A stretch of 17,647 nt of DNA from MTP4 sp9310u (GTDB lineage Archaea > Halobacteriota > Methanosarcinia > Methanosarcinales > Methanosarcinaceae), in NCBI GenBank assembly GCA_030627005.1, contig DAOUSW010000065.1, positions 1 to 17,647 of the forward strand, written 5' to 3'. The notes under the pieces were generated by a model, which was given only the letters and a program-made list of their open reading frames with translations, did no database searches and was not told where the DNA came from. Within the stretch, counting starts at the first letter, position 1, and each line of letters opens with the position of its first letter. Shown here piece by piece: positions 1-7,176 of the stretch. The position numbers and the translations under genes are program-made.

Positions 1-36
1 GCCGAAGACGAGGAAGCTGAAAATAAAGATAAATAA
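1..36 (+). CDS. C-terminal end of an unidentified gene (partial)
   Basis: Reading frame 1 is open from the window edge to a TAA at 34-36 and gives an acidic, charged tail, AEDEEAENKDK. Such tails are common at archaeal protein ends, and a plus-strand gene here would converge on trpG. Only 11 codons are visible, so the product cannot be named. A second copy of the region around the stop (AAG GAT GAA TAA, 68-79) follows as part of a 42-bp direct repeat, which suggests the gene end was locally duplicated. It could also be chance open frame. Confidence 0.4.
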   Translation, partial: AEDEEAENKDK

Positions 37-107
37 TCAGGTAGAGTAAGCAGCCTGAAAGCAGATAAGGATGAATAATCAGGTAGAGTAAGCAGCCTGG
101 TAGCAGA
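29..107. repeat. 42-bp direct repeat, two copies
   Basis: AATAATCAGGTAGAGTAAGC occurs at 32-51 and again at 74-93. The flanking bases GAT(A/G) before it, and CAGCCTG, two variable bases and AGCAGA after it, are also shared, so the unit is about 42 bp. The repeat lies between the end of a plus-strand frame and the end of trpG, that is between two convergent genes. Confidence 0.7.
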
Positions 108-117
108 AGAAAAATAA
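105..117 (-). terminator. possible oligo-T terminator of the trp operon
   Basis: Just after the trpG stop the minus strand reads TTATTTTTCTTC. Archaeal transcription ends mainly at oligo-T tracts without needing a hairpin, so this is a plausible end for the operon. The tract is short and the call is weak. Confidence 0.3.
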
Positions 118-122
118 GGAAA

Positions 123-1013
123 TCATTCCTGCCGTACAGGCGGGTGGAACAGCTCATGGCCGGTTTCTAACAACCGGTTTTCTTTTTTCAATTTTTGTTC
201 ATCCCTTTCCAATTTTCCATTCCCTTTTTCTACTGCCCCTTTCCCTTTTTCCACTGTCCCGTTTTTTTCCTTAACTTGTACATTTCGTTGTTTGAGTTTC
301 TTTTCTTCTTTTTCAATATTTTCTTTTTTAAGATTTTCTTTTTTAAGATTTTCTTTTTCAATATTTTCTTTTTCAATATTTTCTTTTTCAATATTTTCTT
401 TTTCAATATTTTCTTTTTTAAGATTTTCTTTTTCAAAGCCCCTGGCAATTTCCAGGAAACTCTCAATTATTTTCAGTCCGTTGGGGGTTAGCACGGATTC
501 CGGATGGAACTGGAGGCCGTATATCGGATACCTTTCATGCTCCACTGCCATGATGCTTCCGTCTTCTGCCCTGGCGGTAATCCGAAGCTCCGGGGCAGGG
601 TCCCCGATCTCCAGGGAATGGTAGCACCCGGCTTCAAATGTTTCCCCCATCTCTCCGAAAAGCGAGGAACCGCTGTGCCGGATCTGCGAACTTTTCCCGT
701 GGACCGGGCCTGCTTTGCTTCTTCTGACCGTCCCTCCGAATGTGAAATTGATCGCCTGGTGTCCGAGGCAGACCCCTAGCAGGGGGATTTCCGGTCCCAG
801 TTCCCGGATGATGTCTATACAGCTCCCTATGTCTTTCGGGTCCGAGGGGTTGCCAGGACCCGGGGAAATTACCAGCGCATCGGGGGTAAGAGCCCTTACC
901 TCCTCTACGGTGACCGTGTTCGGGAGAACCACGGTATCTTTTTCAAAATATGAAATGTAATCCACAAGGTTCCATACGAAGGAATCCCTGTTGTTTATGA
1001 AAACCACCTTCAT
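123..1013 (-). CDS. trpG: Anthranilate synthase glutamine amidotransferase subunit, with a long repeat tail
   Basis: TrpG releases ammonia from glutamine and passes it to TrpE to make anthranilate from chorismate. The class I amidotransferase core fills residues 1-193: NNRDSF at the N-terminus, the SPGPGNP loop, the nucleophile C82 in GVCLGHQ, and H170 and E172 in QFHPES. I place the start at the ATG ending at 1013 because GGAGG lies 8 nt upstream; a TTG one codon earlier is also open. The core alone is the usual TrpG length of about 190-195 residues. The remaining ~103 residues are an extreme Lys/Glu/Asn-rich tail with eight pentapeptide units of the type KENIE/KENLK (about residues 198-237), encoded by 15-bp DNA repeats. 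The tail has no role known to me and is probably a charged helix. It is the last gene of the trp operon, 79 nt after trpE. Confidence 0.96.
   Translation of the reverse strand: MKVVFINNRDSFVWNLVDYISYFEKDTVVLPNTVTVEEVRALTPDALVISPGPGNPSDPKDIGSCIDIIRELGPEIPLLGVCLGHQAINFTFGGTVRRSKAGPVHGKSSQIRHSGSSLFGEMGETFEAGCYHSLEIGDPAPELRITARAEDGSIMAVEHERYPIYGLQFHPESVLTPNGLKIIESFLEIARGFEKENLKKENIEKENIEKENIEKENIEKENLKKENLKKENIEKEEKKLKQRNVQVKEKNGTVEKGKGAVEKGNGKLERDEQKLKKENRLLETGHELFHPPVRQE
303..434 (-). repeat. 15-bp tandem repeat inside the trpG 3' end
   Basis: On the plus strand the unit is close to TTTCTTTTTCAATAT, with a variant carrying TTAAGA in place of TCAATA. There are eight or more in-frame copies, encoding KENIE or KENLK pentads. 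Because the unit is a multiple of three, copy-number change would not break the frame. Confidence 0.9.
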
Positions 1014-1061
1014 CAATAATGCCTCCTCTCAAGCTCCTTTTCCTGAATTCTCTTTTTGCTT

Positions 1062-1088
1062 TTTCGTTCCGGCTCTTTCGTTCCGGCT
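1062..1088. repeat. 14-bp direct repeat in the trpE-trpG gap
   Basis: TTTCGTTCCGGCT occurs at 1062-1074 and 1076-1088 in the 79-nt gap between the trpE stop and the trpG start. It lies upstream of the trpG ribosome binding site. It is another of the short repeats scattered through this operon. Confidence 0.75.
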
Positions 1089-1092
1089 TTTC

Positions 1093-2865
1093 TCAGGCTC
1101 CGTCTTCGATTGCCCTGAGCATGGCAGCCATTTTCCTTTCGGTTTCCCGGTACTCATAAGCCGGGTCAGAATCCGCAACTATGCCAGCCCCTGCCTGTAC
1201 GGAAGCCCTGTCGCCCTGCACAAGCACCGTCCGGATCACGATTGCAAAGTCCGCGTCGCCGTTCCAGCTGTAGTACCCGACCCCTCCACCGTAGACGCCC
1301 CTGGGGGAGTTTTCAAGGTCGGCAATGATTTCCATGGCCCGGATTTTCGGGGCTCCGGAGAGGGTCCCTGCAGGAAAGACCGCCCTGAAGGCATCGAACT
1401 GGTCGCATTCGGGCCTGAGTTTTCCCGAAACCGTACTTTCGATATGCTGGACATGGGAATACTTCAGGACCTTCATGAAATCGGAAACCTTAACAGAGCC
1501 GCTTTCCGCAACCATCCGGACGTCGTTTCGCCCGAGATCCACCAGCATCACGTGCTCGGCCCGTTCCTTTTCGTCCCCGAGCATGTGCAGGGCCAGTTCT
1601 TCATCCTCTGCCCCGTTCTTCCCTCTGGGGCAGGTGCCTGCTATCGGGTTTATGATTACGGTCCGCTCGTGGACAGTAAGCAGGGTCTCGGGGCTTGCTC
1701 CCACGATTGCAAGGTCCCCGAATTCAAAGAGGTACATGTATGGGCTCGGGTTGATAGCCCTGAGCCGGGTATAGAGTTCGAAAGGCGATTCCTTAAGCTG
1801 AAACTCCCGTTTCCGGGAAAGCACCACCTGGAAGATGTCCCCTGCGAAAATGTGTTCCTTTGCCTGGATGACAGAGGCTTCAAACCTGGCTCTATCCGCT
1901 TCTTCTTTTTCCGCCTCTTTTTCCGCCTCTTTTTTTGCTTCTGCTTCTTTTTTTTCTGCTTCTTTTACCCCGGTGACCTGGGCAGAGGGGAAATCTGTTA
2001 AAATCGCGCCGGGTTCTTCCATGCAGTTTTCTTCCGAATTTTCCGCTTTATCGAGCAGGCAGTACAGTTTTTCCGCATCCGAAACTGCCTGTCCGTAAAG
2101 GGCTCCCGGGTCCGAACCCGGGCTTACGAAGGGTGTGAGCGCAATGTACACGTCCCCTGTCAGGTGGTCGAAGACAAAACTTTTGGAGACCAGCAGGTAC
2201 TGAAGCTCGGGGACATCGGACTCGAAACCTTTCCCGGTGTCCAACCAGCTGTCATAAATTGCATCATAGGCCGTAAAGCCGATTGCGCCTCCCAGGAAGG
2301 TCTGCCTGTCAAAACGCTGCGCATTCAAAAGGCCTACCCCGTCTGCGGTGGGGAAAGCAAGACGGAGAGCGTCGAAAAGGTCTTTCCCCTGGGGGACTGC
2401 TGCCCTGATTGTGTTTTCTTCCGCTTCCAGTGCTTCGCAGGCCTCCGTTATTTCCCTGCGGACCTGCTCGAAAAGGCCTGAGGTTTCCCTTTTCAGGAGC
2501 TCAACGGTTATTTCCCTGTCTTTTATGGTCAGCACGGCGTCAGGGTCGCTTCCGACAAAGGAGTACCTTGCCTTTGTCTTTTCTTTTTCCACGGATTCCA
2601 GCAGGTAAGAGTAGCACGGGCAGCCTGCGTCTTTGTCTGCACCCCGGGCTTTTCCCTGCCCTTTGCCCTGTTTTCCTGTTTCCTGCTTTCCTGTTCCCTG
2701 CTGGCCTGCGTCCTGTATCCTCTTCAGGGTCCGGTAAAGCTGCAGGGGGGTGAGGTTTCGGACCCGGGCTGAGTCCACTTTTGCCAGGAGCTGGATGATG
2801 ACGGGCTTTTCCAGCCCTGCGACAAGCTTTTCGAATTCTTCTTTACCAAGGTCAAAGGAAAACAT
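1093..2865 (-). CDS. trpE: Anthranilate synthase component I
   Basis: TrpE aminates chorismate and eliminates pyruvate to make anthranilate, using ammonia from TrpG. The C-terminal chorismate-binding domain is complete: IAGTCPRG, DLGRNDV, HIESTVSG, FPAGTLSGAPKIRAME, RGVYGGGVGY, and the RETERK end. The N-terminal LLES motif matches the tryptophan feedback-inhibition site of the family. The start is taken as the ATG ending at 2865, with GAGGTG just upstream; the GTG ending at 2871 overlaps that ribosome site. The gene overlaps the end of trpF by 14 nt, consistent with translational coupling. At about 590 aa it is longer than typical TrpE (about 450-520). The excess is mainly two low-complexity inserts: a Gly/Lys/Gln-rich stretch (DNA about 2625-2712) and a Glu/Ala/Lys-rich stretch (about 1890-1970). 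Confidence 0.97.
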   Translation of the reverse strand: MFSFDLGKEEFEKLVAGLEKPVIIQLLAKVDSARVRNLTPLQLYRTLKRIQDAGQQGTGKQETGKQGKGQGKARGADKDAGCPCYSYLLESVEKEKTKARYSFVGSDPDAVLTIKDREITVELLKRETSGLFEQVRREITEACEALEAEENTIRAAVPQGKDLFDALRLAFPTADGVGLLNAQRFDRQTFLGGAIGFTAYDAIYDSWLDTGKGFESDVPELQYLLVSKSFVFDHLTGDVYIALTPFVSPGSDPGALYGQAVSDAEKLYCLLDKAENSEENCMEEPGAILTDFPSAQVTGVKEAEKKEAEAKKEAEKEAEKEEADRARFEASVIQAKEHIFAGDIFQVVLSRKREFQLKESPFELYTRLRAINPSPYMYLFEFGDLAIVGASPETLLTVHERTVIINPIAGTCPRGKNGAEDEELALHMLGDEKERAEHVMLVDLGRNDVRMVAESGSVKVSDFMKVLKYSHVQHIESTVSGKLRPECDQFDAFRAVFPAGTLSGAPKIRAMEIIADLENSPRGVYGGGVGYYSWNGDADFAIVIRTVLVQGDRASVQAGAGIVADSDPAYEYRETERKMAAMLRAIEDGA

Positions 2866-3571
2866 CGGCACACCTCACTTCTTGAATAAAGCTCCGGATT
2901 TTCAGAGCATCTTTTTTTCCTCCGGTTTCGACCCCTGAGGCTGTGTCAACCGCATAGGGGGAAACGGTCCTTATTGCTTCCCGCACGTTTTCGGGTTTCA
3001 ACCCTCCGGCCAGGACCAGGGGGAGAAGGCTTTCTTCGACAATTTGCCGGCTCAGGGCCCAGTCGTGGACGCAGCCAGTCCCGCCGGTTTTCCCGGCAAG
3101 CCCCGAGTCCAGGAGCACACTGTCCACAGCTCCACTTTCTTCCAGTCCGTGTACCTCCTCAAGGAGCCTCTCGGCAAGGTTCCGAAGCTTTGAAGCCCCC
3201 AGGCCGGCAGGCACGGAAAGGGCCTTTATGATCGGGATGTCTGCTTTTTCCCTTATTACTTCCAGTTCAGAGAGGGAAAGCTCTGAATGGATCTGCACGA
3301 TGTCGGGCCTGACCTTTTCAATCAGGTCCAGGGCCTGACCCGCGTTTTCAGGCATTATGACCAGGACGGAGTCCAGGCTTTTCGGGACCTCTTCGACCAG
3401 GGAGGCTGCGGTGCCGGCGTCCAGTTTTCTCGGGCTTTCCACCGGGACTTCCGTTATAAAGCCCACAGCATCGGCTCCGAAACTATCCGTGAGTTCTATA
3501 TCCTCGGAGCTGCGAAGCCCGCAGATCTTTACCCGGGTCTTTGGTTTTGGGGTTTTTAGCTTTCCCTTCAT
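2852..3571 (-). CDS. trpF: Phosphoribosylanthranilate isomerase
   Basis: TrpF carries out the Amadori rearrangement of phosphoribosylanthranilate to CdRP, the third step after chorismate. The (beta/alpha)8 signature VKICGL holds the general base Cys (C17), and YAVDTASGVET near the C-terminus holds the general acid Asp (D209) and the phosphate loop. The length (239 aa) is slightly above the usual 200-225, with a short basic N-terminal extension before KICGL. Its ATG overlaps the trpD stop in an ATGA arrangement, and its own stop overlaps the start of trpE. The three genes are therefore very likely translated as a coupled unit. Confidence 0.95.
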   Translation of the reverse strand: MKGKLKTPKPKTRVKICGLRSSEDIELTDSFGADAVGFITEVPVESPRKLDAGTAASLVEEVPKSLDSVLVIMPENAGQALDLIEKVRPDIVQIHSELSLSELEVIREKADIPIIKALSVPAGLGASKLRNLAERLLEEVHGLEESGAVDSVLLDSGLAGKTGGTGCVHDWALSRQIVEESLLPLVLAGGLKPENVREAIRTVSPYAVDTASGVETGGKKDALKIRSFIQEVRCADVFL

Positions 3572-4707
3572 ACCTTTTCCCCGGAAGCGGGGCTTAATGC
3601 AGGATTGCCGGAGGACGCCAGAAGTCTTTCTCCGGGGCGTTCGTCCGGTTTTTTGCCCTGTTCGTGAAGTTCGGCTGTAAAAGTTTTGAACTGATTGAAC
3701 TTGACCATGACTTTCCCGCTGTCAATGGCATCCTCGGCAATCGGGATTGCCTGCCGGATGGAGCCCACGATTCCGCTTACGTAGAGGGCCGCAGCGGCGT
3801 TCAGGATCACAAGGTCCCGCTTCGGGCCTTTCTGGCCTTTGAAGATGCAGAGGAGGTCCCGGGCATTTTCTTTAGGGGACCCGCCTTCGATGTCTTCGGG
3901 TTTTGCCCGGAGCATGCCCAGGGCTTCGGGGGTAATGGTGTAGGTTGAGACTTCCCCGTTTTTCAGTTCCGCAACAAAGGTCTCGCCTATGTTTGAGATC
4001 TCGTCCATCCCGTCCCCGTGCACCACAAGGGCGTGTTCGGACCCGAGCTCCTTCAGGGCATAGGCAAGGGGTTCGCAGAGCTTTTTATCAAAGACTCCCA
4101 CAACCTGCCCTTTCGCCCCTGCCGGATTTGTCAGGGGGCCCATGATGTTGAATACCGTCCTGACCCCGAGTTTCTTCCGGACGCCTGCAACCCGTTTCAT
4201 TGCCGGGTGAAAGACCGGGGCAAACATGAACCCTATCCCGATTTCCTCAATGGTCCTCTGGACATTTTCGGGAGGAAGGTCCACCTTGATCCCGAGAGCG
4301 TCGAGCACGTCGGAACTCCCTGCCATGGAAGTGACTGCCCGGTTCCCGTGCTTTGCCACAGGGACCCCTGCAGCAGCAGTGATGATCGCGGCTGCTGTCG
4401 AGACGTTGATCGTGTTCAGCTTATCTCCCCCGGTCCCCACAACGTCCACAAGCCTGAAAGGCAGGTCCGGTTGGATCGTATTGGCGGCTTTTTTCATGCC
4501 CTTTACAAAACCCGCGATTTCCTCGGGCTTTTCCCCTTTGGCCCGGAGGGCCAGCAGGAATTCCCCGATTTCCTCGTCTTCCGCCGTGCTCAGGATCTGG
4601 CTGAGAGCATCTTCCGCTTCCTCAGGCCTGAGGTCCCTGCCTTCCTGCAACTTTTTTATGTATGCCTGCATTTCTCCCTGCATTTCTCCCTGCATTTCTC
4701 CCTGCAT
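3568..4707 (-). CDS. trpD: Anthranilate phosphoribosyltransferase
   Basis: TrpD joins anthranilate to PRPP to give phosphoribosylanthranilate. The PRPP-binding GTGGD motif is at residues 91-95, followed by the NVSTAAA helix, KHGNRAVTS with the conserved basic and Asn residues, and the Mg-binding DGMDEIS segment. Length is 379 aa against about 340 usually. The extra is an N-terminal MQGE repeat and a C-terminal tail rich in Pro, Gly and Ser. The start is unusual: four in-frame ATG codons in 12-bp tandem repeats, each containing GGGAG. The first ATG has an outside ribosome site (AAGGAG, 9 nt upstream), so I chose it, but starts at the later ATGs are possible. Confidence 0.95.
   Translation of the reverse strand: MQGEMQGEMQGEMQAYIKKLQEGRDLRPEEAEDALSQILSTAEDEEIGEFLLALRAKGEKPEEIAGFVKGMKKAANTIQPDLPFRLVDVVGTGGDKLNTINVSTAAAIITAAAGVPVAKHGNRAVTSMAGSSDVLDALGIKVDLPPENVQRTIEEIGIGFMFAPVFHPAMKRVAGVRKKLGVRTVFNIMGPLTNPAGAKGQVVGVFDKKLCEPLAYALKELGSEHALVVHGDGMDEISNIGETFVAELKNGEVSTYTITPEALGMLRAKPEDIEGGSPKENARDLLCIFKGQKGPKRDLVILNAAAALYVSGIVGSIRQAIPIAEDAIDSGKVMVKFNQFKTFTAELHEQGKKPDERPGERLLASSGNPALSPASGEKV
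4666..4707 (-). repeat. 12-bp tandem repeat carrying start codons and GGGAG motifs
   Basis: The coding strand reads ATGCAGGGAGAA three times and then a fourth, partial ATGCAGG copy, encoding MQGEMQGEMQGEMQ. Every unit carries both an ATG and a Shine-Dalgarno-like GGGAG. This gives nested potential initiation sites in one frame at the 5' end of trpD. Confidence 0.9.
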
Positions 4708-4753
4708 TTTTCACAACTCCTTTATTTTTTCTCCTGATTTTTCCGGCTTTTTC

Positions 4754-5626
4754 TTATTCGAGCTTCCTGCCGGCTTGCAGTATGCCGGTTTTCAGTTCCC
4801 TTGCCAGGGTTTCCAGCCTTTCGTTCACGTTTTTCCCTGATTCGATAATCTTGATAAATGCCGAGCCAACAATCACGCCGTCAGCTCCGGCTTTTCTGAT
4901 CTCTGCAGCCTGGCTGCCGTTTGAAACCCCGAACCCGACAGCTTTCGGGATGTCAGTTTCCACCCTGTCAAGCAGTTCCTTCGTGGTTCCTGAAACTTCG
5001 CTGCTTGTGCCGGTGACCCCAAGCCTTGAGACCAGGTAGACAAAACCCGAGCTCCGGTCCAGGACCTTCTTCACCCTTTCCCCGGTGGTGGTGGGCGCGA
5101 TCAGGAAGATCAGGTCCAGCCCGTGCCTCTCGCAGCTTTCCCTGAGCTCGGAGGCTTCTTCGACCGGCAGGTCCGGAATTATCAGCCCGCTTATCCCTGC
5201 TTTTGCCGAACCTTCTACGAATTTCTCAATCCCGTACCTGAATACCAGGTTATAGTAGGTCATGCACACAAGGGGGATTCGGGCAATTCCGGTGTCAAGC
5301 CCCTCAACGAGCTTGAAAAAACGTTCCGTGTCCGTGCCTGCTGCAAGCGCCCGCTGCCCTGCAGCCTGGATGGTCGGGCCGTCGGCAACCGGGTCCGAAA
5401 AGGGCAGTCCCAGTTCGATTATGTCCGTCCCGCCCCTTGCAAGGGCGGCAACGATTTCCCGGGTTGCGTCGGGGGAAGGGTCGCCTGCCATCACGTAGCT
5501 GATCAGGGCTCCTTCTCCTCTTGCTTTCAGTTCGGCAAACTTTTCGGATATTCCCGATTTTCCGGTTTCGGCCTTCTCACCGGCCTCTATTCCAGACCTT
5601 ATCCCGGCTTCCATTTCAGAACTCAT
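4754..5626 (-). CDS. trpA: Tryptophan synthase alpha chain
   Basis: TrpA cleaves indole-glycerol phosphate to indole and glyceraldehyde-3-phosphate and channels indole to TrpB. Catalytic residues are in place: E71 in IELGLPFSDP and D82 in VADGPTIQ, corresponding to E49 and D60 of the enterobacterial enzyme. The C-terminal phosphate site GFGVSNG and GVIVGSA are also present. The ATG ending at 5626 has GGAGG 8 nt upstream, inside the end of trpB, so the pair is tightly coupled with a 3-nt gap. There is an N-terminal extension of about 22 residues, rich in Glu, Gly and Ala, before the usual start of the family. Confidence 0.96.
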   Translation of the reverse strand: MSSEMEAGIRSGIEAGEKAETGKSGISEKFAELKARGEGALISYVMAGDPSPDATREIVAALARGGTDIIELGLPFSDPVADGPTIQAAGQRALAAGTDTERFFKLVEGLDTGIARIPLVCMTYYNLVFRYGIEKFVEGSAKAGISGLIIPDLPVEEASELRESCERHGLDLIFLIAPTTTGERVKKVLDRSSGFVYLVSRLGVTGTSSEVSGTTKELLDRVETDIPKAVGFGVSNGSQAAEIRKAGADGVIVGSAFIKIIESGKNVNERLETLARELKTGILQAGRKLE

Positions 5627-5629
5627 CTT

Positions 5630-6937
5630 TCAGGCCTCCTTCATCTTGCTGAAGACTGTTTCCAGGTCCTTGTCCCCTCTTCCCGAGAGGTTTACAACTA
5701 CAAGTTCCCCTAGTTCCCCGGCTTCGGCGGCTTTCTTCAGGTAGGCCAGTGCGTGGGAGGATTCCAGGGCAGGGATGATTCCTTCAAGCCTGCTCAGTTC
5801 GTGGAAGGCTTCAAGGGCTTCATCGTCCGTGACATAGCGGGCAGTGACCCTTCCGCTGTCTGCGAGATTGGCAAGTTCGGGGCCAACCCCGGAGTAGTCG
5901 AGCCCGGCCGAGATGGACTCGGATTCCAGGATCTGTCCGTTCCTGTCCTGGAGCACTTTTGTCCGGGCCCCGTGCAGGACACCTTCTTCCCCGACACAGA
6001 GGGAAGCTGAGTGGAGAGCTGCCTTTTCCGTGCATTTCAGGGCTTTTCCTCCCGCCTCAACCGCGATCAGCCGGACGTCCCGGTCTTCTACGAAGGGGTG
6101 GAACATCCCCATAGCATTGCTCCCGCCGCCGGCACAGGCAATCAGGGAATCCGGAAGCCGCCCTTCCTTTTCCATTATCTGCTCCTTTATCTCGCGCCCG
6201 ATCACGCTCTGGAAGTCCCTCACGATCATGGGGTAGGGGTGGGGTCCCACAACCGAGCCGATCAGGTAATGTGTGTTTTCAACGTTTGTGACCCAGTCAC
6301 GGAGGGCCTCGTTGATGGCATCCTTGAGGGTTTTCGACCCTGACTCCACGGCCCGGACCTCCGTGCCCATAAGCTCCATCCTGTAAGCGTTCATCTGCTG
6401 GCGCTTGATGTCCTTTGCTCCCATGTACACCACGGTATCGAAGCCCAGGTTCGCCCCGACCATCGCAGTCGCAGTCCCGTGCTGCCCGGCTCCGGTCTCG
6501 GCAATCAGTCGGGTCTTTCCCATATACTTTGCAAGGATTGCCTGTCCGATTGCGTTGTTCAGCTTGTGGGCTCCCCCGTGCACCAGGTCTTCGCGCTTGA
6601 GGTAGATTTTTGTCCCGTACTTTTTGCTCAGGTTCCTGGCAAGGTAGAGAGGGGTCTCCCTGCCCCCGAAATCCTTTAGGTAGTGGTCCAGTTCCTTCAG
6701 GAATTCCGGGTCGTTTTTGTATCGCTCGTACCCTTCAACCAGCTCTTCAAGGGCAGGCATCAGGACTTCCGGGACGTACTGGCCTCCGTATTTGCCGTAC
6801 TTTCCATTAATCCCTGTATTTGCCCCTTCGTTTGCCCCTCTTTTCTGGCCGGAGAGTTCTCCAGACCCCGGATTTTTAATATGTGATTCCGAAATTGTAG
6901 TTCCTGTCAATTTGATTACTCCCTTGTCTCTTTTCAC
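5630..6937 (-). CDS. trpB: Tryptophan synthase beta chain
   Basis: TrpB is the PLP enzyme that condenses indole with serine to give tryptophan. It carries GKYGKYGGQYVPE at the start of the core, the PLP lysine K125 in GGAHKLNNA, and the phosphate-binding GGGSNAMG. It looks like the TrpB1 type that pairs with TrpA, which follows after 3 nt. The start is uncertain. The GTG ending at 6937 has no clear ribosome site. A TTG ending at 6910 has GGGAG 8 nt upstream and may be the real start, giving a protein nine residues shorter. Either way about 40 poorly conserved residues precede the core. A 239-nt leader separates it from trpC. Confidence 0.95.
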   Translation of the reverse strand: MKRDKGVIKLTGTTISESHIKNPGSGELSGQKRGANEGANTGINGKYGKYGGQYVPEVLMPALEELVEGYERYKNDPEFLKELDHYLKDFGGRETPLYLARNLSKKYGTKIYLKREDLVHGGAHKLNNAIGQAILAKYMGKTRLIAETGAGQHGTATAMVGANLGFDTVVYMGAKDIKRQQMNAYRMELMGTEVRAVESGSKTLKDAINEALRDWVTNVENTHYLIGSVVGPHPYPMIVRDFQSVIGREIKEQIMEKEGRLPDSLIACAGGGSNAMGMFHPFVEDRDVRLIAVEAGGKALKCTEKAALHSASLCVGEEGVLHGARTKVLQDRNGQILESESISAGLDYSGVGPELANLADSGRVTARYVTDDEALEAFHELSRLEGIIPALESSHALAYLKKAAEAGELGELVVVNLSGRGDKDLETVFSKMKEA

Positions 6938-6950
6938 GGTTGATTTTTTG

Positions 6951-7018
6951 AAATTTTGATTCTGGAATTTTGATTCTGGAATTTTGATTCTGGAATTTTG
7001 ATTTTGAGATTTTGATCC
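6951..7018 (-). repeat. 14-bp tandem repeats in the trpC-trpB leader
   Basis: On the plus strand AATTTTGATTCTGG is repeated about three times and degenerates on both sides (AATTTTGATTTTG, GATTTTGATCCT). The repeats lie directly upstream of the trpB start, so they would be in the untranslated leader or the coupling region of the message. Confidence 0.8.
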
Positions 7019-7070
7019 TCAAAGGCTCTCTAAAATTTTTTCAAGAATTTTTCGATTTTTTTCAGGAATT

Positions 7071-7091
7071 TTCAAATTTGTATAATTTGAA
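7071..7091. promoter_or_regulatory. inverted repeat with TATA-like core upstream of trpB
   Basis: TTCAAATT, five bases, AATTTGAA forms an inverted repeat with 8-bp arms. On the minus strand the core reads AAATTATACAAA, which could serve as a weak TATA element for a second promoter driving trpB onward, or as a binding site. There is no direct evidence for either. Confidence 0.3.
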
Positions 7092-7098
7092 GCAGCCC

Positions 7099-7123
7099 CG
7101 GATTTCTTCAAACCTGAAATCCG
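7099..7123 (-). promoter_or_regulatory. hairpin in the trpC-trpB leader
   Basis: CGGATTTC at 7099-7106 and GAAATCCG at 7116-7123 form an 8-bp stem with a 9-nt loop. It lies about 55 nt past the trpC stop. No U-tract follows on the transcribed strand, so it does not look like a classical terminator. It may be an RNA processing or stability element. Confidence 0.4.
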
Positions 7124-7148
7124 AAATTTGCTGTTCAATAAGCTGTCA

Positions 7149-7172
7149 CGGCTCCGGAGAGCCGGTAAAAAA
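7149..7172 (-). terminator. possible partial terminator after trpC
   Basis: Five bases after the trpC TGA the minus strand carries a T-run (about 7166-7172), followed by a perfect 6-bp hairpin, CGGCTC/GAGCCG, at 7149-7164. An oligo-T run can end archaeal transcription. Partial termination here would make trpC more abundant than the distal genes. Confidence 0.35.
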
Positions 7173-7176
7173 GCAG

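Noticed and set aside
991..2001. A 336-codon plus-strand frame opposite trpE
   Set aside because: It is the complement of the conserved TrpE coding sequence, has no family motif or ribosome site, and its long run of Phe comes from the Lys-rich TrpE insert.
4018..4840. Overlapping plus-strand frames of 204 and 239 codons opposite trpD
   Set aside because: They are shadows of trpD and its 12-bp repeats; trpD has all catalytic motifs on the other strand.
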